In this document: one piece after another, positions 35,965-44,209 of the stretch
Position numbering within the stretch: the first letter of the stretch is position 1
How the letters are laid out: the number at the start of each line of letters is the position of its first letter
Origin: an uncultured Lachnospiraceae bacterium
GTDB lineage: Bacteria > Bacillota > Clostridia > Lachnospirales > Lachnospiraceae
Assembly: GCA_945949085.1 (NCBI GenBank)
Contig: CAMFDJ010000019.1
Span: forward strand, 1-60,527
Direction of reading: 5' to 3'
Length of the DNA: 60,527 nucleotides
Made by a program: the position numbers and the translations under genes
Notes under the pieces: model-generated
What the model saw: the letters and a program-made list of their open reading frames with translations, nothing else
The model's database searches: none
What the model was told of the DNA's origin: nothing

Positions 35965-36894
35965 TTATAAAACACTGGTTATTTTTTTGACCGTTTTTTT
36001 CGACTTTGTCACAGAGTTCTTCGGGATTGCCTTCACATAATAATAGTATTCATCATCCTCAAACTGCACATACTCTGTTCTTGTGTAATCCACATTAAAT
36101 GCGAAAAACTGTACGATCTTGGCGAGCAACACTGCCACGATGCTCCCAATAATGGTAGATACGATGGAAATCTCCGTATTGTACGTCAGATCACCCAGCA
36201 GAAGGATGACTGCATTGCTGACCGCACCCACGCACATGGCGATCGTCCATGCATGATCTACAGATAGTCTACGAATCACATAGACGATAATTGTGGTCGC
36301 ACAGAAAGAAATTACAAAAATCAGCATTTCTTTGTTGCCCATCAGTCCGTCAATGATGTAACGGAATTTGTTGATGACATTTTCCACATCCAGAGAACTG
36401 ATCGCAGCTGCATTTATTTTCATGTAGTTGATCACGTAATAAGTCACAACACCAAAGGCAACCGAAACAACAGATGCCGGTGCACATAATAGTCCTGCAA
36501 TGATCGGAATCAGCACCGGAATCTTCAAAGCAAACGCAATCGGCAGCAAAACAACGACCAGCGTATCCTTTGGTGCAAATCTGTAATACAGAAGAAACAT
36601 CAGAAGAAACAGTGCAAAACCCACGATGGCACATTCCAGTGAAATTGCATAGAAATGCAAAAGCACAAAGATACCTGCCAGCACAACCATAAGATTCATC
36701 GGAAGAAAAGAACAAAGAAGTGCCGCCACCAGAACGATAGTCACACTATTCAGCTTTGTCATATAGCCCAGGTTCATGTTGATCGCAAAAAAAATGCCGA
36801 ATGCCAACAAAAACTTTAAAAACGGAAGCAGATATACCTCATATCTGCTGTAGAAATCCCTTAAATTATCTCTCAGTTCCAATAAAAAAGACAT
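35965..36894 (-). CDS. Conserved multi-span membrane protein, function unknown
   Basis: A 309-aa protein with about eight hydrophobic segments, an N-terminal charged stretch and a Lys/Thr-rich C-terminus after YVQFEDDEYYYYVKAIPK. I do not recognise the family. It sits 8 nt before cdaA and 32 nt after the small membrane protein gene, in a run with flagellar and cell-wall genes. A link to c-di-AMP or envelope processes is suggested only by position. Confidence 0.75.
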   Translation of the reverse strand: MSFLLELRDNLRDFYSRYEVYLLPFLKFLLAFGIFFAINMNLGYMTKLNSVTIVLVAALLCSFLPMNLMVVLAGIFVLLHFYAISLECAIVGFALFLLMFLLYYRFAPKDTLVVVLLPIAFALKIPVLIPIIAGLLCAPASVVSVAFGVVTYYVINYMKINAAAISSLDVENVINKFRYIIDGLMGNKEMLIFVISFCATTIIVYVIRRLSVDHAWTIAMCVGAVSNAVILLLGDLTYNTEISIVSTIIGSIVAVLLAKIVQFFAFNVDYTRTEYVQFEDDEYYYYVKAIPKNSVTKSKKTVKKITSVL

Positions 36895-36926
36895 GCATTT
36901 ACCCTCTTGTATATCGCAGCAATCCG

Positions 36927-37331
36927 CTACGAATGATTTTTCTTTTCGATATCATAAATGGCAGCAAGCTGCTTCAAATGACGATAATACCTTCTCAGAC
37001 TCCTTTTGGCACGGCTGTACCGGAAGGAATACACAATGTATGTGATCAGACCGTTTGCCGCCACAAAGATGACATAATACAGCAGAAGACTCTTGCCCAC
37101 CTGCATCAGATCCATCTTATAAATATCCTGCATAAAAGTTTCAAAATGATAATAGATATACAATCCCAGAATGATCAGATAGGCAAGTGTAGAGCTGATG
37201 ACAGACTTGATCACCTGCAGCCCCATATAGTCACTTCGAAAATAACTGCCGATGGACATGTATTTTTTTCCTTCATTCTCCTCATACGCCGCCATGCGGG
37301 TCATGAGTTTGATCCTCTCCTGACTTAACAT
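36927..37331 (-). CDS. Small two-span membrane protein, function unknown
   Basis: A 134-aa protein with hydrophobic segments near residues 40-60 and 82-103 and basic ends (RYSRAKRSLRRYYRHLKQ). GGGAG lies before the ATG. It is 12 nt after the flagellar zinc-ribbon gene and so probably in the same operon. No known domain is seen. Confidence 0.75.
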   Translation of the reverse strand: MLSQERIKLMTRMAAYEENEGKKYMSIGSYFRSDYMGLQVIKSVISSTLAYLIILGLYIYYHFETFMQDIYKMDLMQVGKSLLLYYVIFVAANGLITYIVYSFRYSRAKRSLRRYYRHLKQLAAIYDIEKKNHS

Positions 37332-37343
37332 ACACGCTCCCTC

Positions 37344-37757
37344 TTATTTATCCAGGAAACGCATCCTGGAATCACTTTTCCGTCTGTTTGTCTCCGGTTT
37401 TTCCACCATCACACCGGTCAGTCCCATGGCACTGTTCAGCTTGCGCGCCATCGAATCCTTACATGCGGGGCAAAAACGTCCGGATCCGATCATCTTTCCA
37501 CACATCTCGCAGGGCACCTGGATCGGCGAATCGTCAGAGAACTGCAGTCTCTCCTGTCTGATCCACTGCTGAATCTGTGCTGTATCGACCTCACAGGCCT
37601 CTGATACCTCCCTCATGCTGGCACGTCCGTGCTGTTGAATGTATTTTTTGACCTCCTGGAATTTTTCTTCCGTCTTTTCTTTACAGTTTGGACAGATAAA
37701 CGGTCCGGCAACATAATTAAATAATCTTCCGCATTTACGGCAATTTTTTACATCCAT
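37344..37757 (-). CDS. yvyF: Flagellar operon protein, TIGR03826/YvyF type
   Basis: A 137-aa protein: a CxxC...CxxC zinc ribbon at the N-terminus (NCRKCGRLF, FICPNCKEK), a short MerR/HTH-like helix pair (SMREVSEACEVDTAQIQQWI), and a second CxxC pair (CEMCGK, CPACKD). This is the layout of the uncharacterised flagellar gene family next to comF and flgM in Bacilli. comFC follows upstream here too. Confidence 0.85.
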   Translation of the reverse strand: MDVKNCRKCGRLFNYVAGPFICPNCKEKTEEKFQEVKKYIQQHGRASMREVSEACEVDTAQIQQWIRQERLQFSDDSPIQVPCEMCGKMIGSGRFCPACKDSMARKLNSAMGLTGVMVEKPETNRRKSDSRMRFLDK

Positions 37758-37789
37758 AACATCCTCCGGTCTGTCGTTTTATGCCTTTT

Positions 37790-38533
37790 TCATGTGCCGC
37801 ATGCAATTGTGATAAAGTACACTTTTGCGGCACCTGCTGCAAGCAGCTCCTGCGACAGCGCATCCATTGTACTCCCTGTTGTATAAATATCATCAATCAA
37901 TAGAATTGTCTTTAATTTTACATCATTTCCGGTAATTTTAAAAGCCTTTTTCAAATTATTTTGCCTGCCGGCCGCGTCCAGCTCTTTTTGCGGTTTTGTA
38001 TTTTTTACTCTGATTGCCAGATCATCCCTGCACGGAATCGAAAGCAATTTGCCGAGCCGGCGTGCATATAGCTGCGCCTGATTATAGCCTCTGCGCGCCT
38101 CTCTCTTCCTATGGAGCGGTACAGGAATCAGCATATCCGGAGAAATCATCCGGACAAAGGACTGCATCACGGGCAGGGTCAGCTGCGCATAAACAGCGGC
38201 ATATTCTTTCCTCCCGCCGTATTTAAATCTGTAAATAGAGTATCTGACAGAGTCATCATAGGCAAGCAGGGAGCGCCCCTGCTCAAAGAAATGTGTTCTT
38301 TTGGCGCAGTCCGTGCAATATTCCTGCGCCGGATCCTGAAGCGGCTTGCCACATTTCATACAATAAGGATCCGTGACAAACCGCAGCTTTTTTCTGCAGC
38401 TTTGACAGACACCTCCCGGAAACATTTTCTCAGCAGTGCCTTTTTCTTTTCCGCGTGCCGGCACAATCTCATCGCAGAAGGGGCAATGTGGCGGATACAA
38501 AATATCCAGCATTCTCTCAACTATTCCATTCAA
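37790..38533 (-). CDS. comFC: ComF family phosphoribosyltransferase-like protein
   Basis: A 247-aa protein: an N-terminal double zinc-finger (CPFCDE, CQSCRK, CMKCGKP, CTDC), PVPLHRKREARRGYNQA, and the PRPP-type loop LLIDDIYTTGST. In Bacillus it acts in DNA uptake with ComFA. The start is ambiguous: TTG at 38533 overlaps the recD2 stop by 4 bp; an ATG seven codons later is possible. No comFA is seen. Confidence 0.9.
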   Translation of the reverse strand: MNGIVERMLDILYPPHCPFCDEIVPARGKEKGTAEKMFPGGVCQSCRKKLRFVTDPYCMKCGKPLQDPAQEYCTDCAKRTHFFEQGRSLLAYDDSVRYSIYRFKYGGRKEYAAVYAQLTLPVMQSFVRMISPDMLIPVPLHRKREARRGYNQAQLYARRLGKLLSIPCRDDLAIRVKNTKPQKELDAAGRQNNLKKAFKITGNDVKLKTILLIDDIYTTGSTMDALSQELLAAGAAKVYFITIACGT

Positions 38534-40755
38534 TCCGGCATTTCCATCCTCTCATTGTATTCTTTCAGTCTGTCTGCGAGACCGGAATATCGTTTCTGTG
38601 ACTCCCCGTTTGCAATCATCCGGTCAATCGTTTCCTTACTTCCTAAAATGGTGACGCACTTGCGCCCCCTCGTCACTGCGGTGTACAACAGATTCCGATA
38701 CGCCAGAAGATTTGGCACACCAAGCAGTGGAAGAACCACCGCCGGATATTCGCTCCCCTGTGATTTATGCACCGTGATGGCATACGCAAGTTCCAGCTCA
38801 TCCACCAGCTCAAACGGATACTCCACCTGCCTGTTGTCATCAAACACAATGCGCATCACCTTATCAAATTCCCTGATTTCCAGAATACGCCCCACATCAC
38901 CATTGAATATGCCGCACCCCTTCTCAATCGGAATGTTGTATTTGCTGACAATTTCCCACTCCAGCTTGTAGTTGTTTTTTGTCTGCATCACCTTATCCTG
39001 CTCACGCAGCAGTTTTTCGCCAAAAGCATGCTCTCTCTTCCCCGGCGCGGGCGGATTGACATATTTTTGTAAAATTGCATTGAGTGTCTCCACTCCGAGT
39101 GCACCCTTTCGCATCGGTGTCATCACCTGCACATCAATCGGATCCGCACCCACATACCGCGGCATTTTTTCCGTCACCAGCTTTACGATATTGTTATAGA
39201 TCAGTGCCACATCCGCGCGCTGCAAAAAGAAAAAATCCCGGCTGTCATTGTCAAGTTTGATTTCCTTCCCCTCGCGGATGCGATGCGCATTGACAATGAT
39301 ATCGCTGCTCTCTGCCTGCCTGAAGATTTTTTTCAATTCCACACATGCAAAGAGATCACTTTGCACAATATCGCCCAGAACCTGTCCCGGTCCCACGCTC
39401 GGCAGCTGATTCCTGTCGCCGACGAGAATCAGTCTGGTTCCACGGCAAATCGCCTTCAAAAGGGATTGAAACAGGAAGATATCCACCATAGACATCTCGT
39501 CGATGATAATAACATCCTGCGGCAGCCGGTTCTCCTCATTGTACTCAAAATACGCATTTTCACCTTCCTGCGCACCTCCTACCCCCAACAGTCGGTGTAT
39601 CGTGCTCGCCTCATAGCCGGTTGCTTCCGTCATCCTTTTGGCAGCCCTTCCGGTTGGCGCTGCCAAAGCCAGGTTATATCCTTCCTGTAAAAAATAGCGG
39701 ATAATCACATTGATCGTTGTTGTCTTTCCCGTTCCGGGTCCTCCGGTGAGCAAAAAAACACCATTGTTCACGCAGTCATGGACAGCCTCCCGCTGCAGGG
39801 TATCGAGCACGATTCCTTCCGCCTGCTCAATACGCGCAATCTTGGCATCCACTTTCTCCCAATCGGCATTGATCCGCTCCTGCGAAAGCCCCAGCAGCAT
39901 GACAGCCACATTATTCTCGGCATAGAAAGCATATGTGCTGTAAATCTGATCATTCTTTTTGACCAGCTTTTTATCCATCATCAGATTTGCAATATGCGGG
40001 ATTATCTGCTCTCCCGGTACCCGCAAAAGCTGACAGGCACGACTGATCAGCTCCTCCTCCGGGATATAGGTGTGTCCCTCCCCCATGCACCCGGAAAGCA
40101 CATACAAAATACCGCTTCTGATCCTGTAGTCACTGTCTACGCGTATTCCTACCTGCTCTGCAATCGCATCGGCTGTCAGAAAACCGATTCCTTCAATATC
40201 CTCCGACATTTTGTAGGGATTTTCTTTGACAATGCTGTAGATGCCCTCTCCGTATGTGTTGTAGATTTTCACAGCCAATGTATTGGAAATGCCGTACTTT
40301 TGCAAGAACATCATGGCACTGCGCATATCCCGTTTTTCCATGACCTGCACAGCAATTTCCTGTGCCATGCGCATGCTGATGCCCTTCACCTGTGCCAGCC
40401 TTTCCGGCTCCTGCTCCATGATACGCATGGTATCTGCCCCAAAGAGCTTTACGATTCTGCCGGCAAGCGTCTCTCCGACTCCCTTGATCGCACCTGATCC
40501 CAGATATCTTCTGACAGCCTCCTCGTCATCCGGTTCCAGAATCTCATATTGTTTTGCCGTAAACTGCCATCCGTGCTCCGGTTTGTATTCCTCATATCCG
40601 GTGACGCGCAGAGACAATCCCTGCATCGGACCGTGAAAGATACCGACAACAGTTCTTTCTTCCTCCTCCTGCAGCACATCAAGCACCTGAAATCCATTTG
40701 TCTGATTGGCATAAATCACGCGTTGCACAAATACATCTATTGTTTCCAGTTCCAT
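38530..40755 (-). CDS. recD2: ATP-dependent 5'-3' DNA helicase RecD2
   Basis: A 741-aa SF1B helicase. The N-terminal helix-hairpin-helix region (GSGAIKGVGETLAGRIV; VKGISMRMAQEIAV) precedes Walker A GGPGTGKTTT, DEMSMVD Walker B, VGDRNQLPSVGPGQ, and the C-terminal YAITVHKSQGSEY motif VI region. RecD2 acts without RecBC in replication-fork repair. Length is normal. GAGGGTGA precedes the ATG. Confidence 0.95.
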   Translation of the reverse strand: MELETIDVFVQRVIYANQTNGFQVLDVLQEEEERTVVGIFHGPMQGLSLRVTGYEEYKPEHGWQFTAKQYEILEPDDEEAVRRYLGSGAIKGVGETLAGRIVKLFGADTMRIMEQEPERLAQVKGISMRMAQEIAVQVMEKRDMRSAMMFLQKYGISNTLAVKIYNTYGEGIYSIVKENPYKMSEDIEGIGFLTADAIAEQVGIRVDSDYRIRSGILYVLSGCMGEGHTYIPEEELISRACQLLRVPGEQIIPHIANLMMDKKLVKKNDQIYSTYAFYAENNVAVMLLGLSQERINADWEKVDAKIARIEQAEGIVLDTLQREAVHDCVNNGVFLLTGGPGTGKTTTINVIIRYFLQEGYNLALAAPTGRAAKRMTEATGYEASTIHRLLGVGGAQEGENAYFEYNEENRLPQDVIIIDEMSMVDIFLFQSLLKAICRGTRLILVGDRNQLPSVGPGQVLGDIVQSDLFACVELKKIFRQAESSDIIVNAHRIREGKEIKLDNDSRDFFFLQRADVALIYNNIVKLVTEKMPRYVGADPIDVQVMTPMRKGALGVETLNAILQKYVNPPAPGKREHAFGEKLLREQDKVMQTKNNYKLEWEIVSKYNIPIEKGCGIFNGDVGRILEIREFDKVMRIVFDDNRQVEYPFELVDELELAYAITVHKSQGSEYPAVVLPLLGVPNLLAYRNLLYTAVTRGRKCVTILGSKETIDRMIANGESQKRYSGLADRLKEYNERMEMPD

Positions 40756-40842
40756 TCTTCACCCTCAAAATGTATAAAAGGAGCCGCCTTGTGACAGCCC
40801 CTTACATTACTGACTCTGTATCCTTTCGCCTCGGATATCCGA

Positions 40843-41190
40843 TCACTCCGGCGAGTAGTTTCGTTTCATCTGCTCGTACAACTGCTGTGCAAGCCCAAGC
40901 TGATTCTGGTCGGAAGCCTGCTTAGCCAGATCCGTGATGGCACTGTCCTTAAAATAGTCCACCAAAGCGCTGCTCTCCTCATCACTGCCAACAGTCTTGA
41001 CCATTTCCTTCATCATCATCTCCATGAAATAGGCCTCAAACTCCTTGCAGACCTCCAAAAGCTCCTCATCAGAAGCGCCTTTCAGATTTTTCTGCTGCAG
41101 AGAGGAAATCTTTTCAGAAGATGCACTGCCCTTTACGCCAAGCGCATCGGTATACTGACTGTATACGCTTGTCAGTCCGCTCAAATCCAT
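40843..41190 (-). CDS. FlgJ-type rod-binding protein
   Basis: A 115-aa protein consisting only of the rod-binding domain (CKEFEAYFMEMMMKEMVKTV), without the peptidoglycan hydrolase half of proteobacterial FlgJ, as is usual in Firmicutes. It likely caps the growing flagellar rod. It starts 9 nt after flgG. Confidence 0.88.
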   Translation of the reverse strand: MDLSGLTSVYSQYTDALGVKGSASSEKISSLQQKNLKGASDEELLEVCKEFEAYFMEMMMKEMVKTVGSDEESSALVDYFKDSAITDLAKQASDQNQLGLAQQLYEQMKRNYSPE

Positions 41191-41199
41191 CCCTTACTC

Positions 41200-42018
41200 C
41201 TATCTTCTCAGATTATTGGCCTGAGACATCATATCATCGGTTGTCTGGATAATCTTGGAATTCATTTCATATGCCCTCTGTGCCACGATCATATTGACCA
41301 TCTCATCTGCCACCTGCACATTGGAGCCCTCCAGATATCCCTGACGGATATCGCTTCTCTTCACACCGGCCGGCAGATTATTTTCATTGATCGCAGCGCC
41401 GCTGGCTGCTGTTGCAGAGAACAGACTTCCGCCTGTCTTTTCCAGTCCCGAAGGATTCTGGAACTGATGCAGTCCAATGCGAATCCCCAGAGAAACCGCG
41501 TTATTCTTTCCATCCGGATAACAAATCTCCCCATCACCGCTGATCGTAATATTGGAGGCAAGATACTCGCCGGAAAAGCTGACTCTGTTTCCATTGCTGT
41601 CAAGCACCGGCAAACCATCCGTGGTAGTCAGTGTAATCATGTTATTATCCTTGCTCCAGACAAAATTACCATTGCGCGTATAATAGGTCTGTCCGTCCTC
41701 TCCGCGCACGGAAAAGAATCCGTCTCCCACCACTGCAAAAGCAGAGGAAGATGCGCTTTCCAGCAGATTTCCCTGCTTGAAAATAGATGTGATCGTGGAA
41801 TTCCGGACACCCAGCCCTACCTGTGCAGAGACAGGCTTATTCTCGCCGTTTGCCGTTGTTGTCTTTGTCTGTAAATTCTGATATAAGAGCGATTTGAACT
41901 CCGCAACCTCCGTCTTATATCCTGTCGAGTTGACATTTGCCAGATTGTTGGCAATCGTATCAACATTTGCCTGTTGCGCATTCATTCCCGTCGCAGCCGA
42001 CCATAAACTTCTTACCAT
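41200..42018 (-). CDS. flgG: Flagellar basal-body rod protein FlgG-like (FlhP)
   Basis: A 272-aa rod protein with the N-terminal flagellar-rod helix (AATGMNAQQANVDTIANNLANVNSTGYK) and the C-terminal partner helix (QGYLEGSNVQVADEMVNMIVAQRAYEMNSKII). The ATG at 42018 follows GGAGG; the frame is open to 42087. It matches the distal-rod protein; in B. subtilis the mbl-linked copy is FlhP. Confidence 0.9.
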   Translation of the reverse strand: MVRSLWSAATGMNAQQANVDTIANNLANVNSTGYKTEVAEFKSLLYQNLQTKTTTANGENKPVSAQVGLGVRNSTITSIFKQGNLLESASSSAFAVVGDGFFSVRGEDGQTYYTRNGNFVWSKDNNMITLTTTDGLPVLDSNGNRVSFSGEYLASNITISGDGEICYPDGKNNAVSLGIRIGLHQFQNPSGLEKTGGSLFSATAASGAAINENNLPAGVKRSDIRQGYLEGSNVQVADEMVNMIVAQRAYEMNSKIIQTTDDMMSQANNLRR

Positions 42019-42096
42019 AGCAGAAATCCTCCATTTTGCCATGCATCCCTGCTGCCTGATCTGTATCCTCCTGATACAAACCTCCATAATTTCATA

Positions 42097-42120
42097 AGCA
42101 GACAGTTTTACCTGTCTGCT
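42097..42120 (-). other. Intergenic hairpin between flgG and flgF
   Basis: A perfect 9-bp stem (42097-42105 with 42112-42120, agcagacag arm, 6-nt loop), with no T-run on the transcribed strand, so it is not a plain terminator. It lies in the 193-nt spacer of the operon and may stabilise or trim the transcript. Confidence 0.45.
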
Positions 42121-42211
42121 CTTTATATCGGCTAATTGATCTCGTAACTGTAGTCTGTTTGATCCCTATATCCGATTCTCTTTTCACAGATATCCCTGCA
42201 ACCCAGCTCCG

Positions 42212-42985
42212 TTAAATCTTACCGAGCTGATTTGCGGCAATCTCCAAGGTATTGTCGATCGTCTGGATGACCTTCTGGTTGGTCTCATAATTCCGGGAAA
42301 CCTCGATCAGTTCCACCATCTCACTGACAACCGTCACATTCGACTGCTCCAAATGTCCGGAATAGATCGTCGCATCTGCTGCAATCTGCGCTGCGCCCTC
42401 TACCGGCTGGTAATAATTTTCACCAAAATGCTCCAGCGCATTGTAATCGGCAAAATCCGTCACCTGTACCTGTGCCACAAGTGCGCCGTTCTGATAGATC
42501 CGTCCTGCCTGATCAATGCTTGCCTGTGACATGGTATCCAGTCTGATATGTCTGCCGTTTGTATCCAGCACAAAATCGCCATCCTTTGTCACAAGATTGC
42601 CTTCTTTTGTCAATGTAAAAGAACCATCCCTGGTATACTTTACAGATGTATCCCCTGCCTTATTGGTGTATTCACAGGCAAAGAAACCACTGCCGGAAAT
42701 CGCCAGATCGTACGGATTCTCCGTCGCTTTAAATGCTCCCTGGGAAAAATCTGTATAATTTTCTCCGATCTTAACGCCGAGGTTCATCGAACCGATTCCT
42801 CTGGCATAAACACCCTCTGACGTATCCTTGATCTTGTAGGCCAGTACATCCTTGAACGCCTCTGAAGTAGATCCTTCTTTCTTAAATCCAACTGTGGCGG
42901 AATTGGCCATGTTGTTGGAAAGAATGTCCATTCTGCTTTGCTGATGCACCATTCCGGTGTATGCAGTATAAAGTCCTTTTACCAT
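42212..42985 (-). CDS. flgF: Flagellar basal-body rod protein FlgF-like (FlhO)
   Basis: A 257-aa rod protein: VKGLYTAYTGMVHQQSRMDILSNNMANSATVGFK at the start region, DLAISGSGFFACEY in the middle, and YSGHLEQSNVTVVSEMVELIEVSRNYETNQKVIQ at the end. The ATG at 42985 has AGGAG 7 nt before it and is 8 nt after mbl. It pairs with the FlgG-like gene. Confidence 0.9.
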   Translation of the reverse strand: MVKGLYTAYTGMVHQQSRMDILSNNMANSATVGFKKEGSTSEAFKDVLAYKIKDTSEGVYARGIGSMNLGVKIGENYTDFSQGAFKATENPYDLAISGSGFFACEYTNKAGDTSVKYTRDGSFTLTKEGNLVTKDGDFVLDTNGRHIRLDTMSQASIDQAGRIYQNGALVAQVQVTDFADYNALEHFGENYYQPVEGAAQIAADATIYSGHLEQSNVTVVSEMVELIEVSRNYETNQKVIQTIDNTLEIAANQLGKI

Positions 42986-42993
42986 ATACGCTC

Positions 42994-43989
42994 CTAAATC
43001 TCGTCTCTGTAGCCTGCCAGGAATTCCACATACTTGCCCGTTCCGATTGCCACGCATGTCATCGGATCCTCCGCTGTCATGGTGTTGATACCGGTCTTGG
43101 CATAGATCAGATCCTCCAGTCCGCGGAGCAGACTTCCTCCACCTGTCAGGACAATGCCTCTGTCAGCGATATCCGCTGCCAGTTCCGGCGGTGTCTTCTC
43201 CAGTACGCTGTGGATTGTTTCAATGATCTGTGCGGTCGCTTCCTTTAAAGCTTCCTCTGTCTCTTCACTGGTTACGGTCACGGTGCGCGGCAGACCTGTC
43301 ACAAGATTACGTCCTCTGACATCAACCGTATCGACCTCAGGTCTCTTATACGCTGAGCCGATCTTAATCTTAATGTCCTCTGCTGTACGCTCACCGATCA
43401 ACAAATTATGTTTCTTTCTCATATAACGGACGATTGCTTCATCAAAGTCATCGCCTGCAATCTTGATGGAAGCGCTCACGACCGTACCGCCTAACGAGAT
43501 GACTGCGATATCCGATGTACCACCTCCGATATCGACGATCATATTACCGCATGGCTTTGAAATGTCGATGCCGGCACCGATTGCTGCTGCGATCGGCTCC
43601 TCGATGATGGATACCTCTCTGGCACCTGCCTGATACGTTGCATCCTCAACAGCCTTCTTCTCAACCTCTGTGACACCACTCGGTACACATACGGCAATGC
43701 GCGGCTTGCGGAAGGATTTCTTTCCAAGTGCCTTCTGGATAAAGTATTTCATCATCTTCTCTGTTACGGTATAGTCTGAGATCACGCCCTGACGCAGTGG
43801 TCTGACTGCCACGATATTACCCGGTGTACGACCGAGCATCAGTCTGGCATCCTCTCCGATTGCCTTGATTTTATTGGTGTCACGGTCAAAGGCTACCACA
43901 CTCGGCTCCTTCAGTACGACACCTTTTCCTCTGATATAAACAAGAATACTTGCAGTTCCAAGATCAATACCAATATCTGTATATTGCAT
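42994..43989 (-). CDS. mbl: MreB-family actin-like protein (Mbl)
   Basis: A 331-aa actin-fold protein: DIGIDLGTASILVYIRGKG phosphate-1 loop, IEEPIAAAIGAG, DIGGGTSDIAVISLGG phosphate-2 loop, and VLTGGGSLLRGLEDLI adenosine site. It directs side-wall peptidoglycan synthesis. Its place directly ahead of two rod genes mirrors the B. subtilis mbl-flhO-flhP order, so I choose Mbl over MreB; mreC and mreD are absent. Confidence 0.9.
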   Translation of the reverse strand: MQYTDIGIDLGTASILVYIRGKGVVLKEPSVVAFDRDTNKIKAIGEDARLMLGRTPGNIVAVRPLRQGVISDYTVTEKMMKYFIQKALGKKSFRKPRIAVCVPSGVTEVEKKAVEDATYQAGAREVSIIEEPIAAAIGAGIDISKPCGNMIVDIGGGTSDIAVISLGGTVVSASIKIAGDDFDEAIVRYMRKKHNLLIGERTAEDIKIKIGSAYKRPEVDTVDVRGRNLVTGLPRTVTVTSEETEEALKEATAQIIETIHSVLEKTPPELAADIADRGIVLTGGGSLLRGLEDLIYAKTGINTMTAEDPMTCVAIGTGKYVEFLAGYRDEI

Positions 43990-44143
43990 GCCGGTTCCCC
44001 TTTCAATTTCTCTGTTCTGTTTTCTCTATCCTGATTGTATGACAGGGTTGCTCTGCTGTGCAAACACTGCACAGGTTGCTCATTCTCCTGTCCTGAAACT
44101 CTGATAAAACGCCTAATAAGCGCATAGTTGCACATATAGCAGT

Positions 44144-44172
44144 ATTATAGCGCATAGCCATTGCATTTTCAA
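44144..44172 (-). promoter_or_regulatory. Near-consensus sigma-A promoter for the mbl-rod operon
   Basis: Minus strand TTGAAA (44172-44167), 17-nt spacer, perfect TATAAT (44149-44144). It lies just beyond the uvrA stop, leaving a 5' leader of about 145 nt before mbl. Two gcgcata copies flank the -10. Confidence 0.85.
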
Positions 44173-44209
44173 AGGGTTTTCATAGAAAAAACACTTTTTT
44201 TCGTTTTCC

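Noticed and set aside
42097..42120. Terminator between flgF and flgG
   Set aside because: The stem is perfect but no T-run follows on the transcribed strand, so it is listed only as a hairpin.
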